This document shows positions 49,550-57,840 of a stretch of DNA of 64,000 nucleotides, piece after piece. The notes beneath the pieces are model-generated. The model made no database searches and was not told the DNA's origin. It saw only the letters and a program-made list of their open reading frames with translations. Origin of the DNA: S5-327 sp965200975. Its GTDB lineage: Bacteria > Chloroflexota > Dehalococcoidia > Lucifugimonadales > Australimonadaceae. The translations under genes and the position numbers were made by a program. The stretch covers positions 1,426,001-1,490,000 of the forward strand of contig OZ241740.1 of assembly GCA_965200975.1 (NCBI GenBank), in the 5' to 3' direction. Each line of letters opens with the position of its first letter. The stretch's first letter is position 1.

Positions 49550-50671
49550 TTAGTCTTTCTCGTTCTCGAACGTGTAGGTCGAGTCCGTGTAGCACTCCGG
49601 CGGCATCTCGCTGCTCAAGCCTCGCTCCGCCAGCTCCGCCTGGAATCGCTCTCGCACCACCGGGTCCTCCTGGTGGTACTCGATCTGGTCGCCCGATCGG
49701 TCGATCTTTTCGCTCATAAACCCGGTGAACTGAGGCAGCGGGTGGAACGCCAGGTAGCGCCCGGGATTCTCGCCCACGTTGAAGTGCTGATGGAACCACC
49801 GGTTCGGCGGCACGAAGATGCTCCCCTCGTGCCACGGAATGAACACCTTGTCCTGGCCCTCCGGCCACATCACCGAAAAGCCCTCGCCCGCCGGAATCAC
49901 GATCACGTACGCCGGGCCGTGCCGGTGCCCCTTCTTGTACGTCTTGGCGGGGAACACCGACATATGCGCCGTAAGCTCCGAGCCGGGGTACTGCACGAAC
50001 ACCGTCGTCCCGCCTGCGCCCCGTCCCTTGAACGGCACCAGCCTGTCCCACGCGCGCATGTCCGGGAAGAAGTTGCCCACCCAGTACTGCCGCACCTGAC
50101 CCCGTCCGGACGGGTCGTTGTCCACCGCTCGCGCGTCCGAGTAGAACTCGTCCGCAGAGACCAGCTCCTCCTGCGGCTGCAACGGAGTGTTGAAGAAGAT
50201 GCTCGCGTCTTTCGCCGCCGACATCGCAATCGGCATGTTGTTGTAGTGCAGCAGCCGGGCAGGCTCGCCGCCCGACATGCTCGCGTACTCCACCCAGTAG
50301 TTGCCGGGAATCCGGAACATCGCGTGGTCGGTCCACTCGAAGCTGTGCTTCTCGCCGCCGTCCTTCCAAACGGTGGTGACTCCGCGCCCGCTCAGCACGT
50401 ACACCACGTCCTCGAGCGTCATCTTGAACGGCGCAATCGAGCCTCCCGCCGGAACCTCGGTGATCCGCGCCTCCGAGACCCCTTCCTGACCGGCCAGCTG
50501 CAGGAACGCCGCGTTATGCCCGCGCTCCTTCCAGTACCCCAGCTCGATCGTCCGCCCGTCCTCGATAAAGTAGTCCCGATAGATCGGGATGCCTTGCGCC
50601 TCCATCCACGCGTCGTAGAACTGCGGCTTGCGGATATACGTCGGCTGAGCCTGCGGGGGGGCCGTTGCCAT
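49550..50671 (-). CDS. Bicupin protein, paralog 2
   Basis: A 373-residue two-barrel cupin protein, same length as the paralog at 1250-2371. The C-terminal barrel has KKGHRHGPAYVIVIPAGEGF and FHQHFNVG (metal histidines); the N-terminal barrel has APFKMTLEDVVYVLSGRG, lacking the HxH pair. GGAGGA lies seven bases before ATG 50671. It is a single-gene unit closed by the terminator at 49481-49512. Likely a mononuclear iron or manganese oxygenase or isomerase of unknown substrate; divergence from a dehydrogenase gene suggests shared regulation. Confidence 0.75.
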   Translation of the reverse strand: MATAPPQAQPTYIRKPQFYDAWMEAQGIPIYRDYFIEDGRTIELGYWKERGHNAAFLQLAGQEGVSEARITEVPAGGSIAPFKMTLEDVVYVLSGRGVTTVWKDGGEKHSFEWTDHAMFRIPGNYWVEYASMSGGEPARLLHYNNMPIAMSAAKDASIFFNTPLQPQEELVSADEFYSDARAVDNDPSGRGQVRQYWVGNFFPDMRAWDRLVPFKGRGAGGTTVFVQYPGSELTAHMSVFPAKTYKKGHRHGPAYVIVIPAGEGFSVMWPEGQDKVFIPWHEGSIFVPPNRWFHQHFNVGENPGRYLAFHPLPQFTGFMSEKIDRSGDQIEYHQEDPVVRERFQAELAERGLSSEMPPECYTDSTYTFENEKD

Positions 50672-50691
50672 AACTATTCCTCCTGAGCGTC

Positions 50692-50709
50692 ACGCTAAGC
50701 GTAACTCTA
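50692..50709 (-). promoter_or_regulatory. Bicupin 2 promoter with palindromic operator
   Basis: Minus-strand TAGAGT (50709-50704) is a plausible -10. The palindrome ACGCTAAGCGT (50692-50702) lies directly after it, over the predicted transcription start, where a repressor could act. Confidence 0.35.
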
Positions 50710-50803
50710 CGAAAGCGCGCCCAACCTGTCAAAGCAGAACTGCCCCTGGGAGGCGCAGAGAGCGCAGATGCGCGCCGCCCCGCGCGCCTGCTAATGGCTG
50801 CTA

Positions 50804-51766
50804 ATGGCGAGGGCGCTCGATACCGCTACAATAGCGAGTCGCGCAATCGGCGCTTCCGATCACAATGAGGGGAGGGTTACGGTCATCGCCACTATTGGAT
50901 TCGTCGGACTCGGACGTATGGGCAAGCCCATGGCCCTCAACCTCCTCCGCGCCGGCTTCGACGTCGTGGTCGCCTCGCGCTCGCGGCCCCCGATCGACGA
51001 ACTCGTCGCCGCCGGCGCCATAGAGGCGCCCACCCTCGCCGACCTCGCCCGCCGCGCCGAAATCGTCTGCACCTGCCTGCCTGACCTCGCAGCCTCACGC
51101 AGCGTCTACTTCGGCGACGGCGGACTCATCCCCAACGCCCGCTCCGGGCAGACGCTCGTCGAGACCAGCACTATCGCGCCGTCGCTCGCCCGGCGCGCCG
51201 CAGAGGCTGCCGCCGAGCGCGGCGCAGGCTACCTCGACGCTCCCATCTCCGGCGGCGTCGAGCGCGCCCAAAATGCGACGCTCACCATTATGGCCGGCGG
51301 CGCCGGGGAACACTTCGACGCTGTGCTGCCCGTCCTGAACGCCCTGGGCTCAGCAGCCCATCACGTCGGCCCGGCGGGGCAGGGGAGCGTCGTCAAGCTC
51401 ACAAACCAGCTGCTGGTCGGAGTCCACACCCTCGCCGCGTGCGAGGCGTTCGCATTCGGCGCGACCGCCGGCGCCGACGGCGCTCAGTTGCTCGACGTGC
51501 TGGCGACCTCATGGGGCGCGAGCAATATGCTCGCCCGCAACGGTCCGCTGTTCCTCTCCGGCGACTACGGCAGCCTCGCGCCGGTGCGCCTGCTCGCCAA
51601 AGACCTCGCCCTCGTCGAGGAAGCAGCCGGCGACCTGGGCCTCGCGCTCCCCATCGTGCAGCGCGCACGCGCCCTGTTCGACGAGGCCATGGCCCGAGGC
51701 CTCGCCGAAAGCGACATCTCCGCCCTCATAACCACGCTGAAGCCTGCCGGCGGGGAAGATTCCTAG
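50804..51766 (+). CDS. 3-hydroxyisobutyrate dehydrogenase-like oxidoreductase
   Basis: A beta-hydroxyacid dehydrogenase: NAD(P) site TIGFVGLGRMGKPMALNLLR, substrate loop YLDAPISGGVERAQNATLTI and catalytic lysine in GSVVKLTNQLLVG. The longest frame starts at ATG 50804, but the first 27 residues look untranslated: a TACAAT -10 sits inside them at 50827-50832, and GGAGGG at 50871-50876 lies nine bases before an in-frame ATC at 50885. Starting there gives ATIGFVGLGRMG, exactly where the family begins. The functional start is thus probably 50885 with a non-standard codon. Acts on small beta-hydroxyacids such as tartronate or 3-hydroxyisobutyrate; which is unknown. Confidence 0.85.
   Translation: MARALDTATIASRAIGASDHNEGRVTVIATIGFVGLGRMGKPMALNLLRAGFDVVVASRSRPPIDELVAAGAIEAPTLADLARRAEIVCTCLPDLAASRSVYFGDGGLIPNARSGQTLVETSTIAPSLARRAAEAAAERGAGYLDAPISGGVERAQNATLTIMAGGAGEHFDAVLPVLNALGSAAHHVGPAGQGSVVKLTNQLLVGVHTLAACEAFAFGATAGADGAQLLDVLATSWGASNMLARNGPLFLSGDYGSLAPVRLLAKDLALVEEAAGDLGLALPIVQRARALFDEAMARGLAESDISALITTLKPAGGEDS
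50827..50832 (+). promoter_or_regulatory. -10 box of the dehydrogenase gene
   Basis: TACAAT predicts a start of transcription near 50839. That lies downstream of ATG 50804, giving a 46-nt leader to the candidate ATC start at 50885 and containing GGAGGG. Confidence 0.35.
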
Positions 51767-51770
51767 GCTG

Positions 51771-54001
51771 CTAGCCTGAGCGGTGCGCGCGCTCCAGCGC
51801 CAGGAGCACGCGCTCCGCCGTCATTGGAAGGCTCCGCATCCGCACGCCCGCGGCGTCGCGCACCGCGTTCGCTATCGCCGGCGCAACGCCCAGCAGCGGC
51901 GCTTCGCCGATCGCCTTCACCCGGTACGGCCCCGCTCCTGTGTCCGACGGTACGAGAACGGTCTCCATTGGAGGCACATCCGCTACGTTCGGCAGCTTGA
52001 AGTCGGCGAACGATAACGTCGTTATCCTTCCCCCCTCGCACAACAGCTCCTCCTGCAGCGCGTACCCCAGACCCATCACCACCGCGCCGTTGATCTGCCC
52101 CTGATGCGCGATTGGATTGATCACTGTGCCCACGTCGTGCGCCGACGTGAACCGGAACAGCCTCACTTCGCCTGTCTCGGCGTCCACCTCGACCTCCGCA
52201 ACCTGCGCCGCGAACGAGGTGTGCTCCGGCTGGCCCGTGACCTGCGAGTGCCCCTGCCGCTCACTGTCCCCCCAGCCGCCGACAGTACATCCGCCCACGA
52301 CGCCGACTGCCTCCCGCCGGCCCGCCGGATGCGCCGGTCTTCGTTCGACAGCTCCTCGCGGGGCCACTCCGTCCATACTGCGGCAGCGTTCAGCAGCGCC
52401 TCGAGCGCCGCCTCAGCCGCCTCGTGCACCGCTGGAACAGCCATCCGCGTCGTGCGGCTGCCCGCCACTCCCGAATCGAACGGCACGGCGTCGGTGTCCC
52501 ACACCTCCACTTGCACGTCCTCCGCGCTGACCCCCAGCGTCTCGGCCGCCACCTGCGCGAACATCGTGTAAGCCCCAGTGCCCGGCTCGAATATCGGCGT
52601 CTTCACCACAATCGCGCCGTCGGCGTTCAGCACAACCTCCGCGTACGACTCCCCGCCGCCTGCGGGCCGCGCGCACATCGCAATGCCGCGGCCCACGTTC
52701 GGAGGCTTGGCCGAACCGTAGCCGCTTCGCTCCGCCGCCGCCTGCAGCGTCTCCTTCGCCCGCACATCCGCAAACAGCTCGTTCATCGGCGTGCGCTGAC
52801 CGTCCCGCAGCACATTCCGGAGCCGGAATTCCAGCGGGTCCATACCCAGCCGCCGCGCCACCTCGTCGAGGTGCGACTCCATCGCGAACGAGCCCTGCGC
52901 CTCCCCTGGGCCCCGCATATATCCGCCCGGAACGTTGTTCGTGTACACGTGGCGCTGCTCGAACCGCGCGTTCGGTATCCGCCAGTTCACCGCAATCCGG
53001 TCTACGCCCGCCAACGCCCCCAGCGGCATCAGTCCGGCGTATGCCCCGCTGTCGAACCACATCTCCTGCAGATGCGCCGTCAGGACGCCGTCTCGCGTCA
53101 CCCCCGTCTTAACGCGCATCACCGCCGCGTGTTTCGGATTGCCCGCCCCAAGCTCCTCCGGCTGGTCCATGACCATCTTCACGGGGCGCCCCGTCCGCGC
53201 CGACAACAAGTACGCCAGCGGCTCGTCGAACGGCGGCGTCTTCGAGCCGAAATCGCCTCCAACGTACGCCGGGCGCACTACTATCGTCTCTTCCGGGACG
53301 CCCACCGCCGCGGCGAGCGACTGCTTCAGCCCGAACGGCGTCTTGTTCGACGCCCACACGTGCGCGCGGCCATCCGCCTCGACCGACACCACGCACGACC
53401 TCGGCTCGAAGAACGCCGGGTGCGTCCGCGCGCAACGGTACTCGTCCTCGAAGATGAAGTCCGCTTCCGCGAAACCCGCATCGACGTCCCCAATCCCGAA
53501 GCTGGCGCTGAAGAACACGTTCGACGGCTGCTCCGGCGGGCGCCTGAACCCCGCGTAATCGCCCATATCCGGGTGAATCAGCCTCGCCCCCTCCTGCATC
53601 GCCTCCAGCGCGTCGAGCAGCGGCTCCGTCTCCTCGTAGTCGACGACAATCAGCTCCGTCCCCCGCTGCGCCGTCTCCTCGTCGTCGGCAGCCACGACGG
53701 CGACCTTCTCGCCCGCAAAGCGCGCCTCGCCTTGCGCAAGCAGCGGGACATCCCGCACCTGCCGCCCCTGCAGCAGGCCCGCCACATCCGCGCCCGTCAG
53801 CACCGCCCGGACTCCCGGAAGCGCCACGGCCCGCGACGCGTCGATCGACCGAATGCGCGCAGCAGGGTAGGGACTCCGCAGCGTCTTGGCCCACAGCGTC
53901 CCCGGCGGCAGCGCATCGAACGCGTAGCGCGCCGCCCCCGTTGTTTTCTCCCTGCCTTCAGTCCTGCCTACAGGCCGCCCGATAATCCGGCGCGTCGTCA
54001 T
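51771..54001 (-). pseudogene. Molybdopterin-binding dehydrogenase large subunit, frameshifted
   Basis: About 740 residues of a xanthine dehydrogenase/CO dehydrogenase-like molybdenum subunit. N-terminal GREKTTGAARYAFDALPPGT; Moco-binding region VYTNNVPGGYMRGPGEAQGS; C-terminal VKAIGEAPLLGVAPAIANAV with the catalytic glutamate. The AYRCSFR loop of form I CO dehydrogenase is absent, so this is not CoxL proper. The frame breaks between about 52250 and 52275: upstream codons run into an Arg/Ser-rich tail, while the next frame gives QGHSQVTGQPEHTSFAAQVA and the family C-terminus. One base seems to be missing; a run of six C (52268-52273) is close by. The FAD and 2Fe-2S partner subunits are not adjacent. 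Confidence 0.82.
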
Positions 54002-54034
54002 CCCCTCGCTCCAGGCGCCTTTCCAGGGGCGCGT

Positions 54035-54652
54035 TTACCCTTCCGATAGCGGCGCAACGCTGAACACCACCTGAAACGGCTTGCAGTAGATCACCACCGA
54101 ACCGTACTCAGCCGGCGAGACGTCCGCCGGCAGCGGATAGTTCTGCGCGCCGATGTTGCCCTTCAGTTTGCCCAGCTCCACGTACCCTCCGTCGTGAACG
54201 TCGCCCCTGCCTTGCGGATCGGGATGCGCGGCAACCAGCACCCGCAAGTCCGGCCCGTTCGTAACCCGAAAGTCCTCCAGCCGCAGCAGGCGTGAACCGT
54301 CTTCGAGCTCATACACCGCGGCGCTCCCCGAACCCTTGTGGAAGCTGTCCGCGTCGCGGAACATTCCCGACTTCACAGGCACAGGCGGCGCTCCGCCCGG
54401 CGCCTGTGGCATCGCCTCGGTCATCGCGTCGTCCACCATTGCAAGCGTGGACATAGCATCTTCCACCTGTCCCTGCGTCATTCCGGCAGGGATCACAGCG
54501 CTTGCGCTCAGTGGAAACGCTTCCTCAACCGTCGTGTTCCGGAACAGCGGCGACCCCAGCCAGTACGCAAGCGCCAGCGCCGGTATCCCCACGACAACCA
54601 GCGCGGCGACAATCGCCTTTCGATGAGCGGAAACAAACGTCCTGATACTCAT
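54035..54652 (-). CDS. Membrane-anchored DM13-domain protein
   Basis: A 205-residue protein. Residues 11-34 form an N-terminal anchor (AIVAALVVVGIPALALAYWL), then a linker with PQAPGGAPPVPV. The DM13 domain (about 95-205) has FHKGSGSAAVYELEDGSRLL, FRVTNGPDLRVLVAAHPDP and an ending with YCKPFQVVFSVAPL containing the conserved cysteine. DM13 domains are thought to take part in extracytoplasmic redox or adhesion; the exact role is unknown. The ATG overlaps the oxidoreductase stop (ATGA). Confidence 0.85.
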   Translation of the reverse strand: MSIRTFVSAHRKAIVAALVVVGIPALALAYWLGSPLFRNTTVEEAFPLSASAVIPAGMTQGQVEDAMSTLAMVDDAMTEAMPQAPGGAPPVPVKSGMFRDADSFHKGSGSAAVYELEDGSRLLRLEDFRVTNGPDLRVLVAAHPDPQGRGDVHDGGYVELGKLKGNIGAQNYPLPADVSPAEYGSVVIYCKPFQVVFSVAPLSEG

Positions 54653-55617
54653 GGAAGCAGCAACACCTTTCCGGTCGTCCGGCGTCCCTCGAGCGCCCGG
54701 TGCGCCTCCGCCGCATCCGCCAGCGCGAATCTCGCGCCAATGCGGATGCTCAGAGCCCCGGACGCTATCCAGCCGAACACCTCGCTCGCCCGCCAGTCGA
54801 GCTCCTCCCGCGTGCGCGAGTAGCTGCCCAGCGTTGGCCGCGTCAGGAACAGCGACCCTTTCGCATTCAGCGTCTGCGGGTCTATCGGCGGGACGCGCCC
54901 GCTCGACTGACCGAACAGCGCCAGCAGCCCTCTCTCGGCCAGACAGTCGAGGCTCCCGTCGAACGTGTCCTTCCCCACCGAGTCGTACGCCACCTGCACG
55001 CCGACGCCGCCTGTAAGACGTTGCGTCTCCTCTACGAAGTCCTGCTCCGTGTACAGGATCACCTCGTCAGCCCCGGCCCCGCGCGCAAGCTGCGCCTTCG
55101 CCTCGTTCGAGACTGTTCCTATCACCCGCGCGCCCCGCATCTTGGCTATCTGCGTCAACAGCAGACCCACGCCCCCCGCCGCCGCATGCACCAGGCATGT
55201 ATGGCCTGGCCCCAACGGAAACGTCGATGTCGCGAGAAAGTGCGCGGTCATCCCCTGAAGCAGCGCCGCTGCGCCTGTCTCGTCGTCGATCCCTTCCGGA
55301 AGCTTCACCAGCCTGCTCGCCGAGACCAGCGCCAGCTCCGCGTACGACGCCGGCGTCCCGCTGAACGCTACGCGGTCGCCCACAGCAACGTCCTCCGCTC
55401 CTGCTCCGACGGCGACCACTTCGCCCGCGCCCTCCTGTCCCGCTGTATGCGGCAGCGCAACGTTGTACGCCCCCGACCGCTGGTACGTGTCGATGAAGTT
55501 CACGCCGCACGCGCCCAGGCGCACCAACGCCTCGCCCTCTCCGGGCGACGGATCAGCCGCATCCTCGTACCGCAACACTTCCGGGCCGCCAAACTCATGA
55601 AACCGAACTGCCTTCAC
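54649..55617 (-). CDS. NADPH:quinone oxidoreductase, zinc-free MDR family
   Basis: A 322-residue medium-chain dehydrogenase/reductase like QOR. Features: MKAVRFHEFGGPEVLRYEDA, GVNFIDTYQRSGAYNVALPH, the nucleotide-binding segment CLVHAAAGGVGLLLTQIAKM and LFGQSSGRVPPIDP. No zinc-ligand cysteines are seen. Start codon GTG 55617, with AGGAGG five bases upstream. It forms a two-gene unit with the DM13 protein, hinting at a redox link between cytoplasm and cell surface. Confidence 0.9.
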   Translation of the reverse strand: MKAVRFHEFGGPEVLRYEDAADPSPGEGEALVRLGACGVNFIDTYQRSGAYNVALPHTAGQEGAGEVVAVGAGAEDVAVGDRVAFSGTPASYAELALVSASRLVKLPEGIDDETGAAALLQGMTAHFLATSTFPLGPGHTCLVHAAAGGVGLLLTQIAKMRGARVIGTVSNEAKAQLARGAGADEVILYTEQDFVEETQRLTGGVGVQVAYDSVGKDTFDGSLDCLAERGLLALFGQSSGRVPPIDPQTLNAKGSLFLTRPTLGSYSRTREELDWRASEVFGWIASGALSIRIGARFALADAAEAHRALEGRRTTGKVLLLP

Positions 55618-55720
55618 CTCATCCTCCTGAGCGCCCAGCGCCGACTCCGCCGAATTCTAACCCAGGCCGCCGGTACGCACGACGCCCGAGATCCATACGC
55701 CGCTATGCTAGCCTTCCCTT

Positions 55721-55987
55721 ATGACCCGGGCCCGGTTGCTTACCGCTACGCTGCCGCTCGTCGCCGCGCTGCTCTGGGCCGCCTGCGAGTTCCCCACGCC
55801 AACTCCGACGCCGCCATCGCCCGTCGGCCCCGCCCCAACCGCGGAGCCCACTCCCACGCCGTGGCGCGCGCCTACCCCGGAGCCCACGCCCACGCCCGAA
55901 ACCGCCCCGCCGCTCATCAGTTCCGTTGAGCCTGCGAGTAGCCTGCGCGCGCGGGGACACACAGGCCTGGGTCTCTGCCGGGAGTGA
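55721..55987 (+). CDS. Short Pro/Thr-rich lipoprotein, possibly a truncated gene
   Basis: An 88-residue product: signal peptide with LLTATLPLVAALLWAAC (lipobox WAAC), then a linker of repeated PTPTP/PEPTP units (residues 23-65), and a short unstructured end. No folded domain follows, so it may be the stub of a longer lipoprotein that has been lost. TATGCT at about 55706 may serve as -10. Expression is uncertain. Confidence 0.45.
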   Translation: MTRARLLTATLPLVAALLWAACEFPTPTPTPPSPVGPAPTAEPTPTPWRAPTPEPTPTPETAPPLISSVEPASSLRARGHTGLGLCRE

Positions 55988-56005
55988 CCGAGAAGCAGTT
56001 CTCGG
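55988..56005. terminator. Hairpin between convergent genes
   Basis: CCGAGAA-GCAG-TTCTCGG, a perfect 7-bp stem just after the lipoprotein stop and 13 bp from the end of the convergent permease gene. There is no T-tract, so its strength as a terminator is doubtful. Confidence 0.35.
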
Positions 56006-56017
56006 GGCGCGCCGCGC

Positions 56018-56515
56018 TCACACGAGCAGGCGGTAGACCGGCGGCGTCAGCAGGCCCGCCACGATAGGGAAGGGGAGGTTCACCAGCATCCGGCTGGAGC
56101 TGAACGCTCCGCCCAAGAACGGCAGCTCCCACATCAGCGTCCGCGTCGCCGGTATCGTGTTCCACGCCGTGAGGAACGCCGCCACCGCCCCAACTCCCGC
56201 CCCGGAAAGGAACAGCGATCCCGTCAAGGGGATCACCACGTAGGGCCCGCCCGGCACCACCGCCCCCACCGCCGTCCCTATCAGTATTCCCGTAAACCCC
56301 GACTCTTCGCCCATCCATCGCGTAATGATCTCTTCCGGCAGAATAATCTGCGTCATCGCCGCCAGAAGCATCCCCAGCACGAGCATCCGCGACACGGCGC
56401 GCAGCAGCAGCAAGCTCGTAACGCTCCCCTGCCGCAGACCGGCCAGCCCGCGCTTGCGCAGAACGAGCGCGGCAGTCAGCGCCACCAGCGCCGCCAGCAG
56501 GTACGTCGTCGTCAC
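56018..56515 (-). CDS. Half-size permease B (YraQ/DUF318-like)
   Basis: A 165-residue membrane protein with about five helices. Core motif: ITRWMGEESGFTGILIGTAV followed by PGGPYVVIPL. The same pattern occurs in the preceding gene (GRWMGDEAGLRGVLIGVAAG, SPGGPYVMYPI). In YraQ-type permeases two such halves are normally joined in one chain. Start GTG 56515 overlaps the stop of half A as GTGA; a longer frame to 56629 would lie inside that gene. The two halves probably form a heterodimer. Substrate unknown. Confidence 0.72.
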   Translation of the reverse strand: MTTTYLLAALVALTAALVLRKRGLAGLRQGSVTSLLLLRAVSRMLVLGMLLAAMTQIILPEEIITRWMGEESGFTGILIGTAVGAVVPGGPYVVIPLTGSLFLSGAGVGAVAAFLTAWNTIPATRTLMWELPFLGGAFSSSRMLVNLPFPIVAGLLTPPVYRLLV

Positions 56516-57117
56516 TCCTCGCCCTCGCTCTCTTCGCGGCCGATCCGCGCCCGCGCAGACGCCTGCGCGCTCTTCGGCATCAGGCGAAACACCAGGGGAA
56601 CGAGCACTACCGCAACAACCACCAGCCACACTGTCGCCAGCGTTCGGGCTATCGCCAGCGCCGGGCCCAGAAACGGGACCTCGTACACCAGAAACCGGTT
56701 CGCAGTGAACAGGTTGCGCGCAGCAGTGAACGCCGCTATCGACGTCACTCCCGCCCCGCCATGCATCAGCGCCGCCGCTATCGGGTACATCACGTACGGC
56801 CCGCCGGGCGAAAACACTCCCGCCGCCACGCCGATCAGCACGCCGCGCAATCCGGCCTCATCCCCCATCCACCGGCCAACGGTGCTCGGCGGAAACAGGA
56901 CGGTCAGCAGACCCGCCAGCAAGAATCCCAGAATCAGGGCGGGGCCGGCGCGCCTTACGAGATCGAGCGAGCCCTCAGCGCCCTCGGCCAGCCCCGCTAC
57001 GCCGTGCAGCGCGAACGCAATCGTCGAGACTACCGCCAGCAGCGAGGTCATCGTGATGAGCGACGGGTCGCGCCACCACGCTTTCCGTTCCCGGGCCTCG
57101 CCCCCGCCTCGGCCCAC
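56512..57117 (-). CDS. Half-size permease A (YraQ/DUF318-like)
   Basis: A 201-residue membrane protein with about five hydrophobic helices and a charged C-terminal tail (RARIGREESEGEE). Core motif GRWMGDEAGLRGVLIGVAAG, then FSPGGPYVMYPIAAALMHGG. Start is GTG 57117, 15 bp after the ABC permease stop. It is homologous to the next gene, suggesting either an ancestral half-size gene pair or fission of a full-length permease. Confidence 0.72.
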   Translation of the reverse strand: MGRGGGEARERKAWWRDPSLITMTSLLAVVSTIAFALHGVAGLAEGAEGSLDLVRRAGPALILGFLLAGLLTVLFPPSTVGRWMGDEAGLRGVLIGVAAGVFSPGGPYVMYPIAAALMHGGAGVTSIAAFTAARNLFTANRFLVYEVPFLGPALAIARTLATVWLVVVAVVLVPLVFRLMPKSAQASARARIGREESEGEE

Positions 57118-57132
57118 TCTACGCGCCTGCCC

Positions 57133-57840
57133 TCAGGAGATGTCCATGCGGCTCAAGCGGCGCACGGTCAGCAGGAAGAACACCGCCGTCACAGCCGCGG
57201 CGGCGCCAAGTGCCCACGAAAGGTCAATCGCCTGAACGCTCTCGAATGTCGTCTCGTCCAGCCCGCGCATCGTCCCAAGCATGTAGCTGCGCACGCTCAC
57301 GTACTGCAGGTTGCTCAGGAATTGCAGAAGCAGCCCCTCCCATACCAGCACATAGATCAGCGCGAATCCCAGCGCCCGGGTTGTCAGCAATCCGCCCCAG
57401 GTGAATATTGCCGTGTACGCGAGCACGCCCACCAGCGCGCCCACGCCCGCCGCGATCGGCGCGTTGCCGGCCGCCGCCGCGTCCATCGCCGCCACAATTG
57501 CGGCCACGGCGAACATCAGAGGCCCGGTTACCGCCACAGTCGCGACTATCTTGGCCAGCACTATCGTCCACCGGGACACCGGCCTCGTAGCCAGAAGGCT
57601 CAGGGTGCGGTCCTCCAGTTCGTTGCCGAACGCGCTCGTCGCGAGCAGCATCACCACCAGCGGCAGCACGATGGGAACGATCACCCCCCGGATAACGGGG
57701 CCGACCAGCTCCGCGTCCGTCACTACGCTGTCCAGCAGCGCTGCAAGCCCCAGGGGCAGGAGCGACAGGATAATGAGCAGCGCCACCTTGCGGCCCGCTA
57801 CGGCCTGCCGGAGCGCAAGCTTGAACATCGCGGAGGTCAA
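57133..57840 (-). CDS. ABC-2 type transporter permease, system 2
   Basis: A 235-residue membrane protein with six helices. FGNELEDRTLSLLATRPVSR is the ABC-2 coupling region, followed by WTIVLAKIVATVAVTGPLMF. It overlaps its ATPase gene by 4 bp (ATGA). Together they would form a homodimeric exporter; substrate not known. Confidence 0.85.
   Translation of the reverse strand: MTSAMFKLALRQAVAGRKVALLIILSLLPLGLAALLDSVVTDAELVGPVIRGVIVPIVLPLVVMLLATSAFGNELEDRTLSLLATRPVSRWTIVLAKIVATVAVTGPLMFAVAAIVAAMDAAAAGNAPIAAGVGALVGVLAYTAIFTWGGLLTTRALGFALIYVLVWEGLLLQFLSNLQYVSVRSYMLGTMRGLDETTFESVQAIDLSWALGAAAAVTAVFFLLTVRRLSRMDIS

Noticed and set aside
51771..54001. Form I aerobic carbon monoxide dehydrogenase CoxL
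   Set aside because: The AYRCSFR active-site loop is absent; the corresponding region reads GGYMRGPGEA, so another substrate of the wider family is more likely.
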